A stretch of 64,000 nucleotides of DNA, from positions 1 to 64,000 of the forward strand of contig JABLXU010000028.1 in NCBI GenBank assembly GCA_013177805.1. Direction: 5' to 3'. Source of the stretch: Candidatus Omnitrophota bacterium. Lineage in GTDB: Bacteria > Hinthialibacterota > Hinthialibacteria > Hinthialibacterales > Hinthialibacteraceae. The translations under genes and the position numbers were made by a program. Shown here piece after piece: positions 37,214 through 45,903 of the stretch. Within the stretch, counting starts at the first letter, position 1. The number at the start of each line of letters is the position of its first letter. The notes beneath the pieces are model-generated. The model saw only the letters and a program-made list of their open reading frames with translations, was not told the origin of the DNA and searched no databases.

Positions 37214-39436
37214 TCACTCTTCCCAAAACGCGATTCCAACCGTCTCATCCATCCCCCTTCCGGGCAGTGGAGAAGACGGAAGCCGGGGATTTTTTAAGAA
37301 GGGTTCCATGGGGTAAGAATTCTTTGGAACAGCCGGCGTTTCCAGCGCCTTCTCCTGATCCAGGGCGATCCGTTGAAAACCGGGTTTGATGGGAACCAAC
37401 CCCGCCGCGGTGATCTCGTAGCGGGGGGATTGTTGAACCGGGACGCGGTACGGATCAAAACCGGGTTTGGATTGGGGATCACTCAATTTCTCACTCCCCC
37501 ACGGGACTGGAGGAACATAGGTGTTCCGGGTCACCGTGTAGGCAGCCACATACGGAACCGGCGCCGGATGCAAAGGTTCGGAAGCGATGGTCACATCCTC
37601 GAGGATTCGCACGCGTTCCGGTGGAATCACACCATGGGATATAGCCGCTTCGCTCTCTGCCGGTTTCGCGTTTTTTTTCACGTCCGGAGCTGAGCCTCTA
37701 CCGGTCTTCGTGGCTTTGTTTTTGCCATCTGCCTCTTTGGGTATGGCGGCGGGGACCGGATCGGGAGAAGCAGGAACTGGAGCCGAAAGCGATTTTGACG
37801 CAGGCGTGGACTCCAAGGCTTCTTCCGAATCCGGCACTTTCCGGAGACCGGTTGAGGTTTGAGCCTGGGGAACGGGATCACTCACGGAATCCGGAGATTT
37901 TTCTACCGGGATTTGTTCATCCAAAGGCATGAACGGGTTGGCGGGTGGTACGGGATCGTTACCGGATCGAGGCGGAACCGGGATAATCACCGGCCGGACT
38001 TCTTCCGGGGACAGGGTTTTTCTCCCACCTGCCGGGGCCTGGATCGGATCCGTTTGCATTGGAATTTCTGCTGTTCCCGTTTTTTCTTTTTCTTTACGGA
38101 ACGGATTCGCTTCCCAGCCGTCGTCTTGCAGAAACGGGCTTTTTTCGGGTTCTTCCAAATATTGACCGGGCATGGAGTAAGACCGGCCTTCAGGAATCGG
38201 CGCGACCAGGTGGGGGGTGACCAGAACGAGCAGCTCGGTTTCCTTCTCGGCGATTACCCCGCCACGGAACAGGCCGCCCAGCATGGGAATATCCCCCAGC
38301 ATCGGGATTTTCCGTCGGTTTTTCTGCTTGCTGCTGCTGATCAAACCAGCGATGGCGAAGGATTGTCCGTCTTCCAACGCCACCACCGTATGCACCCGCC
38401 GGGTGATCACCGCGGGAATCGTGTACCCCCCCATCGAAACGCCTTGGGCAAAATCCAGATCACTCACCTCCGGCGAAATATCCAACCGGATGGCGCGTTC
38501 GCTCAGAACCGTGGGGGTGAACGATAAACGGACCCCAAATTCTTTGTATTCAACAGTTACCGCGTTCGAGAAGCCTCCACCTTGCACCACCGGGATAGGA
38601 AACTCTCCGCCAGCCAGAAAAGTCGCGGTTTCCCCGCTCCGGGCCACGAGGTTGGGTTCCGCCAGAATCCGCAAGACGCCCTTTTCCTGCATAGCCTGAA
38701 TGAAGACAGAAATATCGGCTCCGGGAAATCCCAGAAAGAGGCTGACGGCGTCACTGACGCTCAATCTCTCTTGATTGATCTTTCCCGACACCAAACCGCC
38801 CAGCAGGTTGGCGGCTTGCACGTTATCGTCCAGCAGTTTGAAGTTCACCCCCATTTCCTTACGGAACGAGCGCGCCACCTCCGCCACCTTCACTTTCAAC
38901 AGCACCTGATGAATTCCTGGAGCATTCAGCAGATTGATCACCTTGGGAGCCAGCGAACTGGCGATACTGACGGCAGTATCGGCGCTGCCGATGCCATGCA
39001 CATCCCCTTGGAGGATTACGCCGTCATCCATGGGCAACACCCGGATGGCCTCGTCCGGCATGGTGCTTTGCAGCGTTTCTTGAATCATGCGCGTGTTCCA
39101 GCGCACGCATACATCGATCATGCGGGTGCTGTTGTCTTCCGCCCAAATGATTAAAGTGGTCTCGCCGGCTGATTGGGCCGTGACCAACAGCTGTTTCGGA
39201 TCCAAAATTTGGACGTCCGCAATTTCGGGAGCCACGATGGAGACCCGGCTGGCCGGTTGCAGCAATCGGACAATCGCCGACTTTTTGATAACGATCTCCA
39301 ACCGTTCCTGATTGGGCAGGAGTTCAAAGATGGGTGGCAAGGCCCAGGCGGCCGTTCCGGCCACCGTCAGCAATCCGCTTAGGGCCGCGGCTAGAATCAC
39401 TGCACGTTCCACTCGATTCAAGACTTCCTGTTTCAT
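37214..39436 (-). CDS. cpaC: Flp pilus outer-membrane secretin CpaC/RcpA with long C-terminal tail
   Basis: A 740-residue protein. After a signal peptide (~1-35, ends AAWALP) come the N-terminal pilus-secretin domain (LEIVIKKSAIVRLLQPASRV, ITAQSAGETTLIIWAE-type strand) and a BON/N1-like domain. The secretin C-domain at ~175-415 has VKVAEVARSFRKEMGVNF and the closing RRKIPMLGDIPMLGGLFRG. From ~450 to the end about 290 residues are Pro/Ser/Glu/Lys-rich and look disordered, which is unusual for this family, whose members average ~450-550 residues. ATG at 39436 is preferred to the in-frame GTG 9 bp upstream. Confidence 0.9.
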   Translation of the reverse strand: MKQEVLNRVERAVILAAALSGLLTVAGTAAWALPPIFELLPNQERLEIVIKKSAIVRLLQPASRVSIVAPEIADVQILDPKQLLVTAQSAGETTLIIWAEDNSTRMIDVCVRWNTRMIQETLQSTMPDEAIRVLPMDDGVILQGDVHGIGSADTAVSIASSLAPKVINLLNAPGIHQVLLKVKVAEVARSFRKEMGVNFKLLDDNVQAANLLGGLVSGKINQERLSVSDAVSLFLGFPGADISVFIQAMQEKGVLRILAEPNLVARSGETATFLAGGEFPIPVVQGGGFSNAVTVEYKEFGVRLSFTPTVLSERAIRLDISPEVSDLDFAQGVSMGGYTIPAVITRRVHTVVALEDGQSFAIAGLISSSKQKNRRKIPMLGDIPMLGGLFRGGVIAEKETELLVLVTPHLVAPIPEGRSYSMPGQYLEEPEKSPFLQDDGWEANPFRKEKEKTGTAEIPMQTDPIQAPAGGRKTLSPEEVRPVIIPVPPRSGNDPVPPANPFMPLDEQIPVEKSPDSVSDPVPQAQTSTGLRKVPDSEEALESTPASKSLSAPVPASPDPVPAAIPKEADGKNKATKTGRGSAPDVKKNAKPAESEAAISHGVIPPERVRILEDVTIASEPLHPAPVPYVAAYTVTRNTYVPPVPWGSEKLSDPQSKPGFDPYRVPVQQSPRYEITAAGLVPIKPGFQRIALDQEKALETPAVPKNSYPMEPFLKNPRLPSSPLPGRGMDETVGIAFWEE

Positions 39437-39637
39437 GATAAACACCCGGTTGGAATGACTTGAATTTCTTGGTCATGGTGGCATCCATGGTCATCGTCCA
39501 CACGAAGCATGTTCGAATCCCAACCCACGGGCTGGATTCCAGGCCAGCATTCCGGCCTATAACTCAGTTTTTCACCCGATCGGCCATCGGGATGTCCAGA
39601 GTGGTTCTGTCAATCCGGTACGCGCAGATCTGCCGCT

Positions 39638-40495
39638 TCAATTGGCAAACGTCACTTCACTCTTGTCCGCTCCCCGGTACACTTCGATGGTCCGTATCCG
39701 GTTGACCGGTTCTTCCACAGGCATGCCGGCGTCGGCCATCACCGGTTCCGGCGCGGGAAGTTTTAATTCCTTTTCTGCTTGGGGAATCAAGCTGTTTAAT
39801 GTGACCCCCTCCGTGGGGATTTCGGCGTTGTCATCGTGGTTGCGCAAGACCAGGCGGATGGAACCGGCGTTGATTGCCAGGGACAACCGTTCCGCCTGTT
39901 CGAGGGTGACCAGGACGGTAACGGTGGGCACCAGTTTCGATTTTTGTTGTTCGACGTTACTCTCGATTTCCTGACCTGTGGCGATGACCTTCACATTCTG
40001 CAGGATGGTTTTACTGACCGTCCGGCCCATTGAGCGGTCCACGTCAATGGTACTCACCACATCCACATGGTGCCCGGGACGCACGAATCCGGCGACACTG
40101 ATGGTGTCATCGACCTTCAAGGTGATGGCCCGCATGTTTTTTGGAATCAGCAAGGGCAGCCCGCCCGGTCCGCTGGCGTCCGCCAACCGTTCTTTCACAA
40201 TCACCTCGCCGGGGTAGATGGTGGAAAGGGTGACACGGCCCGCGGCCTCGCTCTGCATCCGGATGGCGTTGGCGGGCAGTGTTTCCGGCGCGCGTTGGAC
40301 CACTTCCACCTGATTGGGCTGGATGGCGGTACCCACGGGAATCGTATCCTTGGCAATCACCACCGGTTGGGTCGTGTTGGCCAACACCGTTTGCTGATTC
40401 TCTTGCTGACGGACGTATTTGATCACCGCCGCGCTGGCAATGAATCCCGACATTATCGCAAAAATCAAAACAAATAATCCCGCACTTCTGGTCAT
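39638..40495 (-). CDS. cpaB: Flp pilus assembly protein CpaB/RcpC
   Basis: A 285-residue exported protein. The N-terminal hydrophobic segment (LFVLIFAIMSGFIASAAVI) anchors it. A SAF domain at ~40-110 has VVIAKDTIPVGTAIQPNQVE and IYPGEVIVKERL, followed by the RcpC-type domain with MRAITLKVDDTISVAGFVRP and HHVDVVSTID. It works in the periplasm with the secretin CpaC, whose gene follows 201 bp downstream. An in-frame GTG 9 bp upstream is an alternative start. Confidence 0.9.
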   Translation of the reverse strand: MTRSAGLFVLIFAIMSGFIASAAVIKYVRQQENQQTVLANTTQPVVIAKDTIPVGTAIQPNQVEVVQRAPETLPANAIRMQSEAAGRVTLSTIYPGEVIVKERLADASGPGGLPLLIPKNMRAITLKVDDTISVAGFVRPGHHVDVVSTIDVDRSMGRTVSKTILQNVKVIATGQEIESNVEQQKSKLVPTVTVLVTLEQAERLSLAINAGSIRLVLRNHDDNAEIPTEGVTLNSLIPQAEKELKLPAPEPVMADAGMPVEEPVNRIRTIEVYRGADKSEVTFAN

Positions 40496-40580
40496 GATCG
40501 TCACCGCCTCTTTCTGTGTGGACTCCGCTCTTCCTCAGGACCGTGCCGGGTCTGTCCCGGGCAGTCATCCGTTTCCTGCC

Positions 40581-41021
40581 TCATCCAAAACCCTCTTTCC
40601 GCATGATCACGGTTCCGTGCAGTTGGGTGCCGCTCAGGCCGGGGAAAAATCCCGCCACCCAGGTAATCGAGTCGTAATTGATCGAGACCCGCACGGTGAT
40701 GGGATCATCCCGGTTGGCGGTCGACACATCCTCGGGAATCAGCTGGTAGGAATTCATCGTCAATCCGGTCCCGGCCAATTCGTTGTTGATGGCGGCCAAC
40801 ACCGCAGCGTTGGTCGCTCCGGGCAGCACGGCTACCCGCGCCCCCGCCCGCGCGGCGTTGTTCAAGGAATGACTGACCATCATGATCCGGCCGAATTCCA
40901 CGATCCCAAACAAAAACATGAAGAGGATGGGCATGACCACCGCCATTTCTATGATGGCCCCGCCCCTCTCGCCTTTCCGAAACCCGCGGCTCCGGTTATG
41001 GAAAGTTGATCCATTACGCAT
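40581..41021 (-). CDS. tadE: TadE-like pseudopilin
   Basis: A 146-residue minor pilin. The prepilin signal is KGERGGAIIEMAVVMPILF: cleavage after Gly20, Glu25 at +5, then a hydrophobic helix. The body has AARAGARVAVLPG, typical of TadE proteins. Its ATG overlaps the peptidase gene stop by 1 nt (TGATG). The processing peptidase is therefore made next to its substrate. No TadF or TadG gene follows. Confidence 0.9.
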   Translation of the reverse strand: MRNGSTFHNRSRGFRKGERGGAIIEMAVVMPILFMFLFGIVEFGRIMMVSHSLNNAARAGARVAVLPGATNAAVLAAINNELAGTGLTMNSYQLIPEDVSTANRDDPITVRVSINYDSITWVAGFFPGLSGTQLHGTVIMRKEGFG

Positions 41022-41539
41022 CAGATCAATCCTCCAAACAGGAAGTACGCATAAAATCCGAAGGCGATGGGTACACCATACGGCAACAGGATTCGGCCTT
41101 GTTGCAAGGACGGCGCGCCCCGGTCCAATTCTTGGAATTGGAAGAGGTTGAGGCCGGCCCGCCAAACCGTCTGGAAGCGCGCCTTCACTTCCCGCGACCG
41201 CAGGATCGAATACAGTCCCATCAATCCTCCGGCGATGGCGATCCACACAAACGCCTGAAGCGTCGCCAACGCGCCTACCCAGGCGCCCACCGCCGCCATC
41301 AACTTGACATCCCCGGCGCCCATGCCGCGGAGCAGGTAAGGGATTACCAACGTCGCCAAGCCCACCCCGCTGCCGGTCAGGCTCCATTGGAGCCCCTGCC
41401 ATCCGCCCACCATCCCGTGATACAGAAGCGCGCAACCCCAGGCGCCAAACGTCAGCCAATTGGGCACCCGGTGCTCCTTCCAGTCGATGTAGGCCGCGAT
41501 GGTGAGGACCATGACGGCGGTGATCGTTTCCAGATTCAT
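41021..41539 (-). CDS. cpaA: Prepilin peptidase CpaA/TadV
   Basis: A 172-residue polytopic aspartyl protease that cleaves Flp and TadE prepilins at the cytoplasmic face. Both catalytic aspartates are present: D19 in AAYIDWKEHRVPN and D77 in the GMGAGDVKLM (GxGD) motif. About five hydrophobic segments are seen, and it lacks the methylase domain of full PilD, as is usual for this subfamily. AAGGAG lies 9 bp before the ATG at 41539. Confidence 0.93.
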   Translation of the reverse strand: MNLETITAVMVLTIAAYIDWKEHRVPNWLTFGAWGCALLYHGMVGGWQGLQWSLTGSGVGLATLVIPYLLRGMGAGDVKLMAAVGAWVGALATLQAFVWIAIAGGLMGLYSILRSREVKARFQTVWRAGLNLFQFQELDRGAPSLQQGRILLPYGVPIAFGFYAYFLFGGLI

Positions 41540-41605
41540 CGTTTCAGGCTCCTTGTTTTTACCCCGACGCACACATCCAAAACCACCATTCCGCAACGGC
41601 TGAGT

Positions 41606-41649
41606 GGAGTCCAGCCGGAATACGGTTTACGGTTTCCAGGCTGGACTCC
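41606..41649 (-). other. Stem-loop between the Flp pilin and the rest of the operon
   Basis: An 11-bp perfect stem, GGAGTCCAGCC with GGCTGGACTCC, around a 22-nt loop, in the 308-bp gap between flp and cpaA. No T-run follows, so it is not a classical terminator. It could protect the pilin mRNA 3' end and partially block read-through, giving more pilin than machinery. No gene was found in the rest of the gap (41540-41847). Confidence 0.5.
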
Positions 41650-41847
41650 TCTGGTATTTCCTTAGGCCCGCCGTTTCCCTCTTCCCTCCAAGACCGGGCG
41701 CGAGCCGAATCGCGTGAGGGGAGTTGCTCCAGACACAGCATGGAACGTCGCGGTGGGGTGAAGCATTGGGGTTTCCCATGGCCTTAGCAACTCTCCCTTG
41801 TATCCCCTCAAATCGGCAAACTCCCAGCCGCATAAACCTTATTACAT

Positions 41848-42048
41848 CTAGGGTTGTTGCTGGACAGGCCCCAGTCCGCCCACATAATTGCCTGTTTCAC
41901 CAAACCACGTGTTCAAACCGGTACCCAGGGCGGAGATGCCCACGATGGCAGCGACGATGACCAAAGCCGCGACGACGGCGTATTCGACCGCGGTCGGTCC
42001 ATCTTCACTCTGAATGAAGTGCTTTACGGCTGTGATGACGCTCTTCAT
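41848..42048 (-). CDS. flp: Flp-type (IVb) major pilin
   Basis: A 66-residue prepilin. The start at 42048 has GGAGGAAGG just upstream. The 17-residue leader ends at Gly17, and mature pilin begins PTAVEYAVVAALV, with Glu+5 and Tyr+6, the Flp signature. The rest is a hydrophobic helix and a short C-terminal tail (GETGNYVGGLG). It polymerises into the adhesive Tad pilus. It is first in the locus, set apart from the assembly genes by a 308-bp gap with a stem-loop, as is common for the abundant subunit. Confidence 0.95.
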   Translation of the reverse strand: MKSVITAVKHFIQSEDGPTAVEYAVVAALVIVAAIVGISALGTGLNTWFGETGNYVGGLGPVQQQP

Positions 42049-42667
42049 GATTCCTTCCTCCATGTAACTTTTTTTTACATCCTTACTCATGCAAGTAAGG
42101 AATTCTCGGCGTAAAAAAACGTCTTCCCTACAACCCGCATTATAGAGATCCAGACGTTGCGAAACCCTCAACCAGCTCAATATTATTTATTTCGAGCGAA
42201 AGAAAGGAGCCCATCTCACCATCGCATTCAGGAAAATCCATTCAATGGGTTTATCCTGACAATCCATAAATACAATGGCAATCATAATTCATTCGTTACA
42301 TATTGTCAAGTATTTTTTTATTTTTTTTCCGGATTTTTTTTGAGAAGAAGATATCGGGTCAAATAATGTATTATAACGATATGATATTACTCGACTTTTA
42401 TCATTAAACTCCATAGTGATACAAGTCCATAATCCAGGTGAATTTACCCTTTCGGGGGGATTTTATTCCCTTTGGGACGGCCAATACCATCCAGAAAAAG
42501 GAGGCTTCGTGGAAGGAAAAGACGGAATTGAAAGGAGAATCGATCCAATAAAGAAGGCGGGAACAAAAAGGATCATGAGAATGAGGCTGGGAAGAAGGGA
42601 GAAGAAGGGCAGGATGATCAAGGCAGGACAGATCCCGCCCGGCAGGTCAAGCCATTCTTCGGCGGCG
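42049..42667. other. AT-rich regulatory region upstream of the Tad locus
   Basis: About 620 bp with no convincing gene. It contains the leader and presumably the promoter of flp. A short dyad TCCTTAC-n8-GTAAGGA (42080-42101) lies 32-53 bp before the flp start. A very AT-rich stretch at ~42280-42400 has TATAAT on the minus strand but no clear -35 box. No sigma-54 site was seen. Confidence 0.5.
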
Positions 42668-43060
42668 CTACACGGATTGAGCCAGAAAATACCGTATCAG
42701 CCAATCGATCCGGCCCCGCTTGACGTAATACATGCCGGAATAACGCATCACGGCTTTCATCCGTTGCCGGTAATCCGGTTTATAGCAGTGGGTGGGACAT
42801 TCTTTGCATTTCGGTTTGGGGTCGTAGGGGCATTTCTCAACCCGCGTCCGGGCGTAGTTCAGTAAATCCAGGCACTCCACGCATAATTCCCTTCCCCGCC
42901 TGCCATGATGGCCCCGGCAGTACACGTGAATGAACTTTTTCAGGATGAACAGGTTCTTCTCCACCACCCGGGAATCCACCGGACGGCCCTTGGGACGCAA
43001 CGGCGGCTTGGATGGGGATGGGTGGGATATACGGAATTTTTGGATGATATCGGTCCACAT
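42668..43060 (-). CDS. Nitrous-oxide-stimulated promoter family protein (YgbA_NO)
   Basis: A 130-residue cytoplasmic protein. The start at 43060 has GAGG 5 bp upstream; the frame is open another 34 codons. The family core is clear: KKFIHVYCRGHHG, LCVECLDLLNYARTRVEKCP, CKECPTHCYKPDYRQRMKAV and MRYSGMYYV. Six cysteines and several His could bind a metal or Fe-S cluster. The E. coli homologue YgbA is under control of the nitric-oxide sensor NsrR and helps growth under nitrosative stress. Here it diverges from nrfHA, which makes and removes reactive nitrogen species, and this supports a nitrite/NO-linked role. Confidence 0.85.
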   Translation of the reverse strand: MWTDIIQKFRISHPSPSKPPLRPKGRPVDSRVVEKNLFILKKFIHVYCRGHHGRRGRELCVECLDLLNYARTRVEKCPYDPKPKCKECPTHCYKPDYRQRMKAVMRYSGMYYVKRGRIDWLIRYFLAQSV

Positions 43061-43281
43061 GGCAGCCTCACGCAATAAGAATAATAAGAGTCCATCCTGG
43101 TTTGGCCACATCGATTCCCAGGAAATTCTGTGGCAGAATGAATCTCGCGTATTCTTCTCCATTACGTATTTTCATATGCGATTATTTTATTATAAGAACG
43201 AGAGAAATAAACGGCAACCGTTTTCCGGTCTTTCAGCCGGACTGGTTACGCGCTGGAACAAATCGTACCAAGGATTGAACC

Positions 43282-43734
43282 ATGCACAAAATGGATTGGC
43301 TGGGCGTAGTACTCGGTTCTGTCATCGGGGCCGCCGCGGGTATCGGCGGATACACCTTCCTGTACGCGGAGGGAGCGTCATACCTGACCAATGATCCCGC
43401 CGCCTGCGCCAATTGCCACGTCATGAAAGATCATTTCGACGCCTGGGCCAAATCAGGGCATCATCATGTAGCGGTCTGCAACGATTGCCACACCCCCCAC
43501 GAGTTCTTCGGGAAATATTGGACGAAAGCCCGCAACGGGTGGCATCATTCGCGGGCCTTCACCACCGGGAACTTCCACGAACCGATCCAGATTACCCCCT
43601 CCAACCGGGCCATCACCGAGCAGGCCTGCCGTTATTGCCACCAGGAGATCGTCCAAGCCATCGACCGGTATCCCCACGCCGGCAAGGCGTTGTCCTGCAT
43701 TCAGTGCCATGAGTCGGTGGGGCATGAGATTTAA
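43282..43734 (+). CDS. nrfH: Cytochrome c nitrite reductase, small subunit NrfH
   Basis: A 150-residue tetraheme membrane-anchored quinol dehydrogenase of the NapC/NirT/NrfH family. One N-terminal transmembrane helix (~7-28) is followed by four CxxCH heme sites at C42, C66, C116 and C139. The pattern CANCHVM, with Met as possible axial ligand, is typical of heme 1. It passes electrons from menaquinol to NrfA in the periplasm. AAGGA lies 7 bp before the ATG, and nrfA follows 48 bp later. Confidence 0.95.
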   Translation: MHKMDWLGVVLGSVIGAAAGIGGYTFLYAEGASYLTNDPAACANCHVMKDHFDAWAKSGHHHVAVCNDCHTPHEFFGKYWTKARNGWHHSRAFTTGNFHEPIQITPSNRAITEQACRYCHQEIVQAIDRYPHAGKALSCIQCHESVGHEI

Positions 43735-43782
43735 AACAGCATCTATTTATTTTTTATTACTAAATACTTGAAAGGTTATCCC

Positions 43783-45201
43783 ATGAATCCAACCCTCCAG
43801 AATCCACAGCCTCCCCACCCCCCGCATGGCATGGCGTGGTGGAGCGCGATTGTCCTAAGCGCCGCCGCCGTAGTGGCAGTCATGGCCTTTGGCCTCACCG
43901 CGTTGCTGCTCAACATCCATCAGCACAAGGAAGAAGCCCGCAATCCCTTTTTCCGGGTGGTGGAAATCACCGACGAAACCGTCGATCCATCCATCTGGGG
44001 CAAGAATTTTCCGTTGCAGTATGACGGGTACAAGCGCACGGTGGATATGGTCCGCACCCGGTATGGGGGAAGCGAAGCGATGCCCCGCACTCCCTCGCAA
44101 GCCGATCCGCGATCCACGGTTTCACAATCCCGCATCGAGGAGGATCCGCGGTTGAAGATCATGTGGGCCGGGTATGCGTTTTCCGCCGATTTCCGCGAAG
44201 AGCGCGGCCACGCCTATATGCTTGAAGATCAGATATTCACCGGCCGCCAGCAATTCGCGCCCCAGCCCGGCGCTTGCGTTCATTGCCACGCCTCGGTGTA
44301 CGTTGCCTATAAAAAACTGGGAGAGGGGGATCTCCTCAAGGGTTTCGAGAAAATGAATCCCATGCCGTACGCTGAAGCCCGCCAGTACGTGGACCATCCG
44401 GTATCGTGCATCGATTGCCATGATCCTGTGACCATGCAATTGCGGATTACCCGGCCGGGATTTCTGGAAGCCATCCCGGTTGTCAAAAAGCTCCAGGAAG
44501 GCATCGAGAATTACGATGTCAACACCATGGCCACCCGTCAGGAAATGCGTGCCTACGTTTGCGCTCAATGCCATGTCGAATATTATTTCCAAGGGCCGGA
44601 AAAGCGTTTGGTTTATCCGTGGTTCAAAGGACTGAAAGCCGATGAAATACTCGCCTATTACGACGAGACCGGCTTCAACGATTGGACTCACGCCGATACG
44701 GGCGCGCCCGTCCTCAAAGCCCAGCACCCCGAATTTGAAATGTGGAACCAAGGCATCCATGCCCGGGCCGGTGTGGCCTGCGCCGACTGCCACATGCCTT
44801 ATAAACGGGTGGGCGCGATGAAAATCAGCGATCATCATATCCGCAGTCCGCTTCTCAACATCAACAACGCCTGCCAGACGTGCCACAAGGTGCCGGAAGG
44901 CGAGCTCAAGGACCGGGCCGAACGGATTCAATCCACCACTTATGCTTTACGCAACACGGCTATGGACGCCTTGGTTCAGCTGATTGAGGAAATCAAAACC
45001 GCCCAGAACAGCGGGGCGGACGCCGCGCAATTGGCTCCCGCCCAGGATTATCAGCGGAAGGCGCAATTTCTGCTGGATTTCATCGAGGCCGAAAACTCCA
45101 TGGGATTCCACGCGCCTCAGGAAGCCGCCCGCCTCGCCGCCTTGTCCATCAATTACTCCCGGCTAGGGCAGGTATCTCTGCGGGACGCGGAGAAACCATG
45201 A
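43783..45201 (+). CDS. nrfA: Ammonia-forming cytochrome c nitrite reductase NrfA, CxxCH variant
   Basis: A 472-residue periplasmic pentaheme enzyme reducing nitrite to ammonium with six electrons, and also NO or hydroxylamine. The start at 43783 has GAAAGG 7 bp upstream. The N-terminal membrane segment (~20-43) may not be cleaved. Five heme sites are at C165, C209, C260, C333 and C364. All are CxxCH, whereas most NrfA have CxxCK at the catalytic heme 1, here CVHCH. Other conserved parts are present: CAQCHVEYYF, KAQHPEFEMWNQG and HARAGVACADCHMPY. Five-CxxCH NrfA are known in some Epsilonproteobacteria. Lysine ligation is thus replaced by histidine here. Confidence 0.95.
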   Translation: MNPTLQNPQPPHPPHGMAWWSAIVLSAAAVVAVMAFGLTALLLNIHQHKEEARNPFFRVVEITDETVDPSIWGKNFPLQYDGYKRTVDMVRTRYGGSEAMPRTPSQADPRSTVSQSRIEEDPRLKIMWAGYAFSADFREERGHAYMLEDQIFTGRQQFAPQPGACVHCHASVYVAYKKLGEGDLLKGFEKMNPMPYAEARQYVDHPVSCIDCHDPVTMQLRITRPGFLEAIPVVKKLQEGIENYDVNTMATRQEMRAYVCAQCHVEYYFQGPEKRLVYPWFKGLKADEILAYYDETGFNDWTHADTGAPVLKAQHPEFEMWNQGIHARAGVACADCHMPYKRVGAMKISDHHIRSPLLNINNACQTCHKVPEGELKDRAERIQSTTYALRNTAMDALVQLIEEIKTAQNSGADAAQLAPAQDYQRKAQFLLDFIEAENSMGFHAPQEAARLAALSINYSRLGQVSLRDAEKP

Positions 45202-45545
45202 AATACTTCTGAAAAGAACCGTAATGAATGCAAACGCCCATCCCAGGTCTGGATGGTGTTCCATCCAATCTATCTATTGTCAAAACAGGGAGTTATAGAA
45301 AACTAGACTAATTCCGGCCCCTTTCCAAACTGGGTGGAGGGGTTTCCTTGCCACACCGTCCGGAAAAAAAATTTCATTTCGCTATAGCCATGCAAAAAAA
45401 TCTATGTATAATATGCTCACGTATCATCCCGAGTACTGGATTACCGAGAGTGCCGAACAAAAACCGATGTCGTAGTACAGGTCTTTGGGAGCACCGGAAG
45501 TACCAGACTATCAGGGGTGCAATCCAAACAAAGGAGACTTGTACA
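45202..45545 (+). promoter_or_regulatory. Cold-shock gene leader with candidate promoter
   Basis: No gene is seen in these 344 bp. A GGATGG-TGTT-CCATCC hairpin at 45251-45266 follows nrfA but has no T-run. TATAAT at 45407-45412, preceded by TG, is a good -10 box. If used, the transcript starts near 45419 and has a leader of ~125 nt before the ATG, the long untranslated leader typical of cspA-type genes. Confidence 0.45.
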
Positions 45546-45749
45546 ATGGCAACAGGTCGCGTCAAGTGGTTCAACGAGCAAAAAGGGTATGGTTTCATCG
45601 AGCAAGAGAACGGCAAGGATGTTTTTGTGCATCACACCGGGATCAAAGGCGAGGGTTTCAAAAACCTGCATGAAGGCCAAAGCGTCCAGTTCGATGTCGA
45701 ACAAGGCGAAAAAGGCCCGAAAGCGGTCAACGTCGTCAATATCTCGTAA
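45546..45749 (+). CDS. csp: Cold-shock protein, CspA family
   Basis: A 67-residue single cold-shock domain that binds single-stranded RNA and DNA and melts secondary structure. RNP1 is KGYGFIEQ and RNP2 VFVHHTGI, each readable in sequence. The ATG at 45546 has AAAGGAGA 9 bp upstream. A strong terminator follows 30 bp after the stop, so it is monocistronic. Confidence 0.96.
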   Translation: MATGRVKWFNEQKGYGFIEQENGKDVFVHHTGIKGEGFKNLHEGQSVQFDVEQGEKGPKAVNVVNIS

Positions 45750-45778
45750 AACCTCTCGGTAAAATCGTCGAAGCCACG

Positions 45779-45816
45779 AACAGCCCACCTGGATAGGTGG
45801 GCTGTTTTATTTTTTT
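45779..45816 (+). terminator. Rho-independent terminator of the cold-shock gene
   Basis: CAGCCCACCT and AGGTGGGCTG form a perfect 10-bp stem with a GGAT loop, followed by TTTTATTTTTTT. Confidence 0.95.
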
Positions 45817-45903
45817 CACCGTCGAAGTGCGGAGGAGGGCGATTCCATGCCCAGGGTCCCAGGCAAAAATTGTTCCTAGCCTCACCGGGAGTGGTTCAAC
45901 GCG

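Noticed and set aside
43768..43782. TTG start of nrfA five codons upstream
   Set aside because: The AAAGG ribosome-binding site falls inside this extension, so ATG at 43783 is preferred.
45251..45266. GGATGG/CCATCC hairpin after nrfA as terminator
   Set aside because: Only six base pairs and no T-run.
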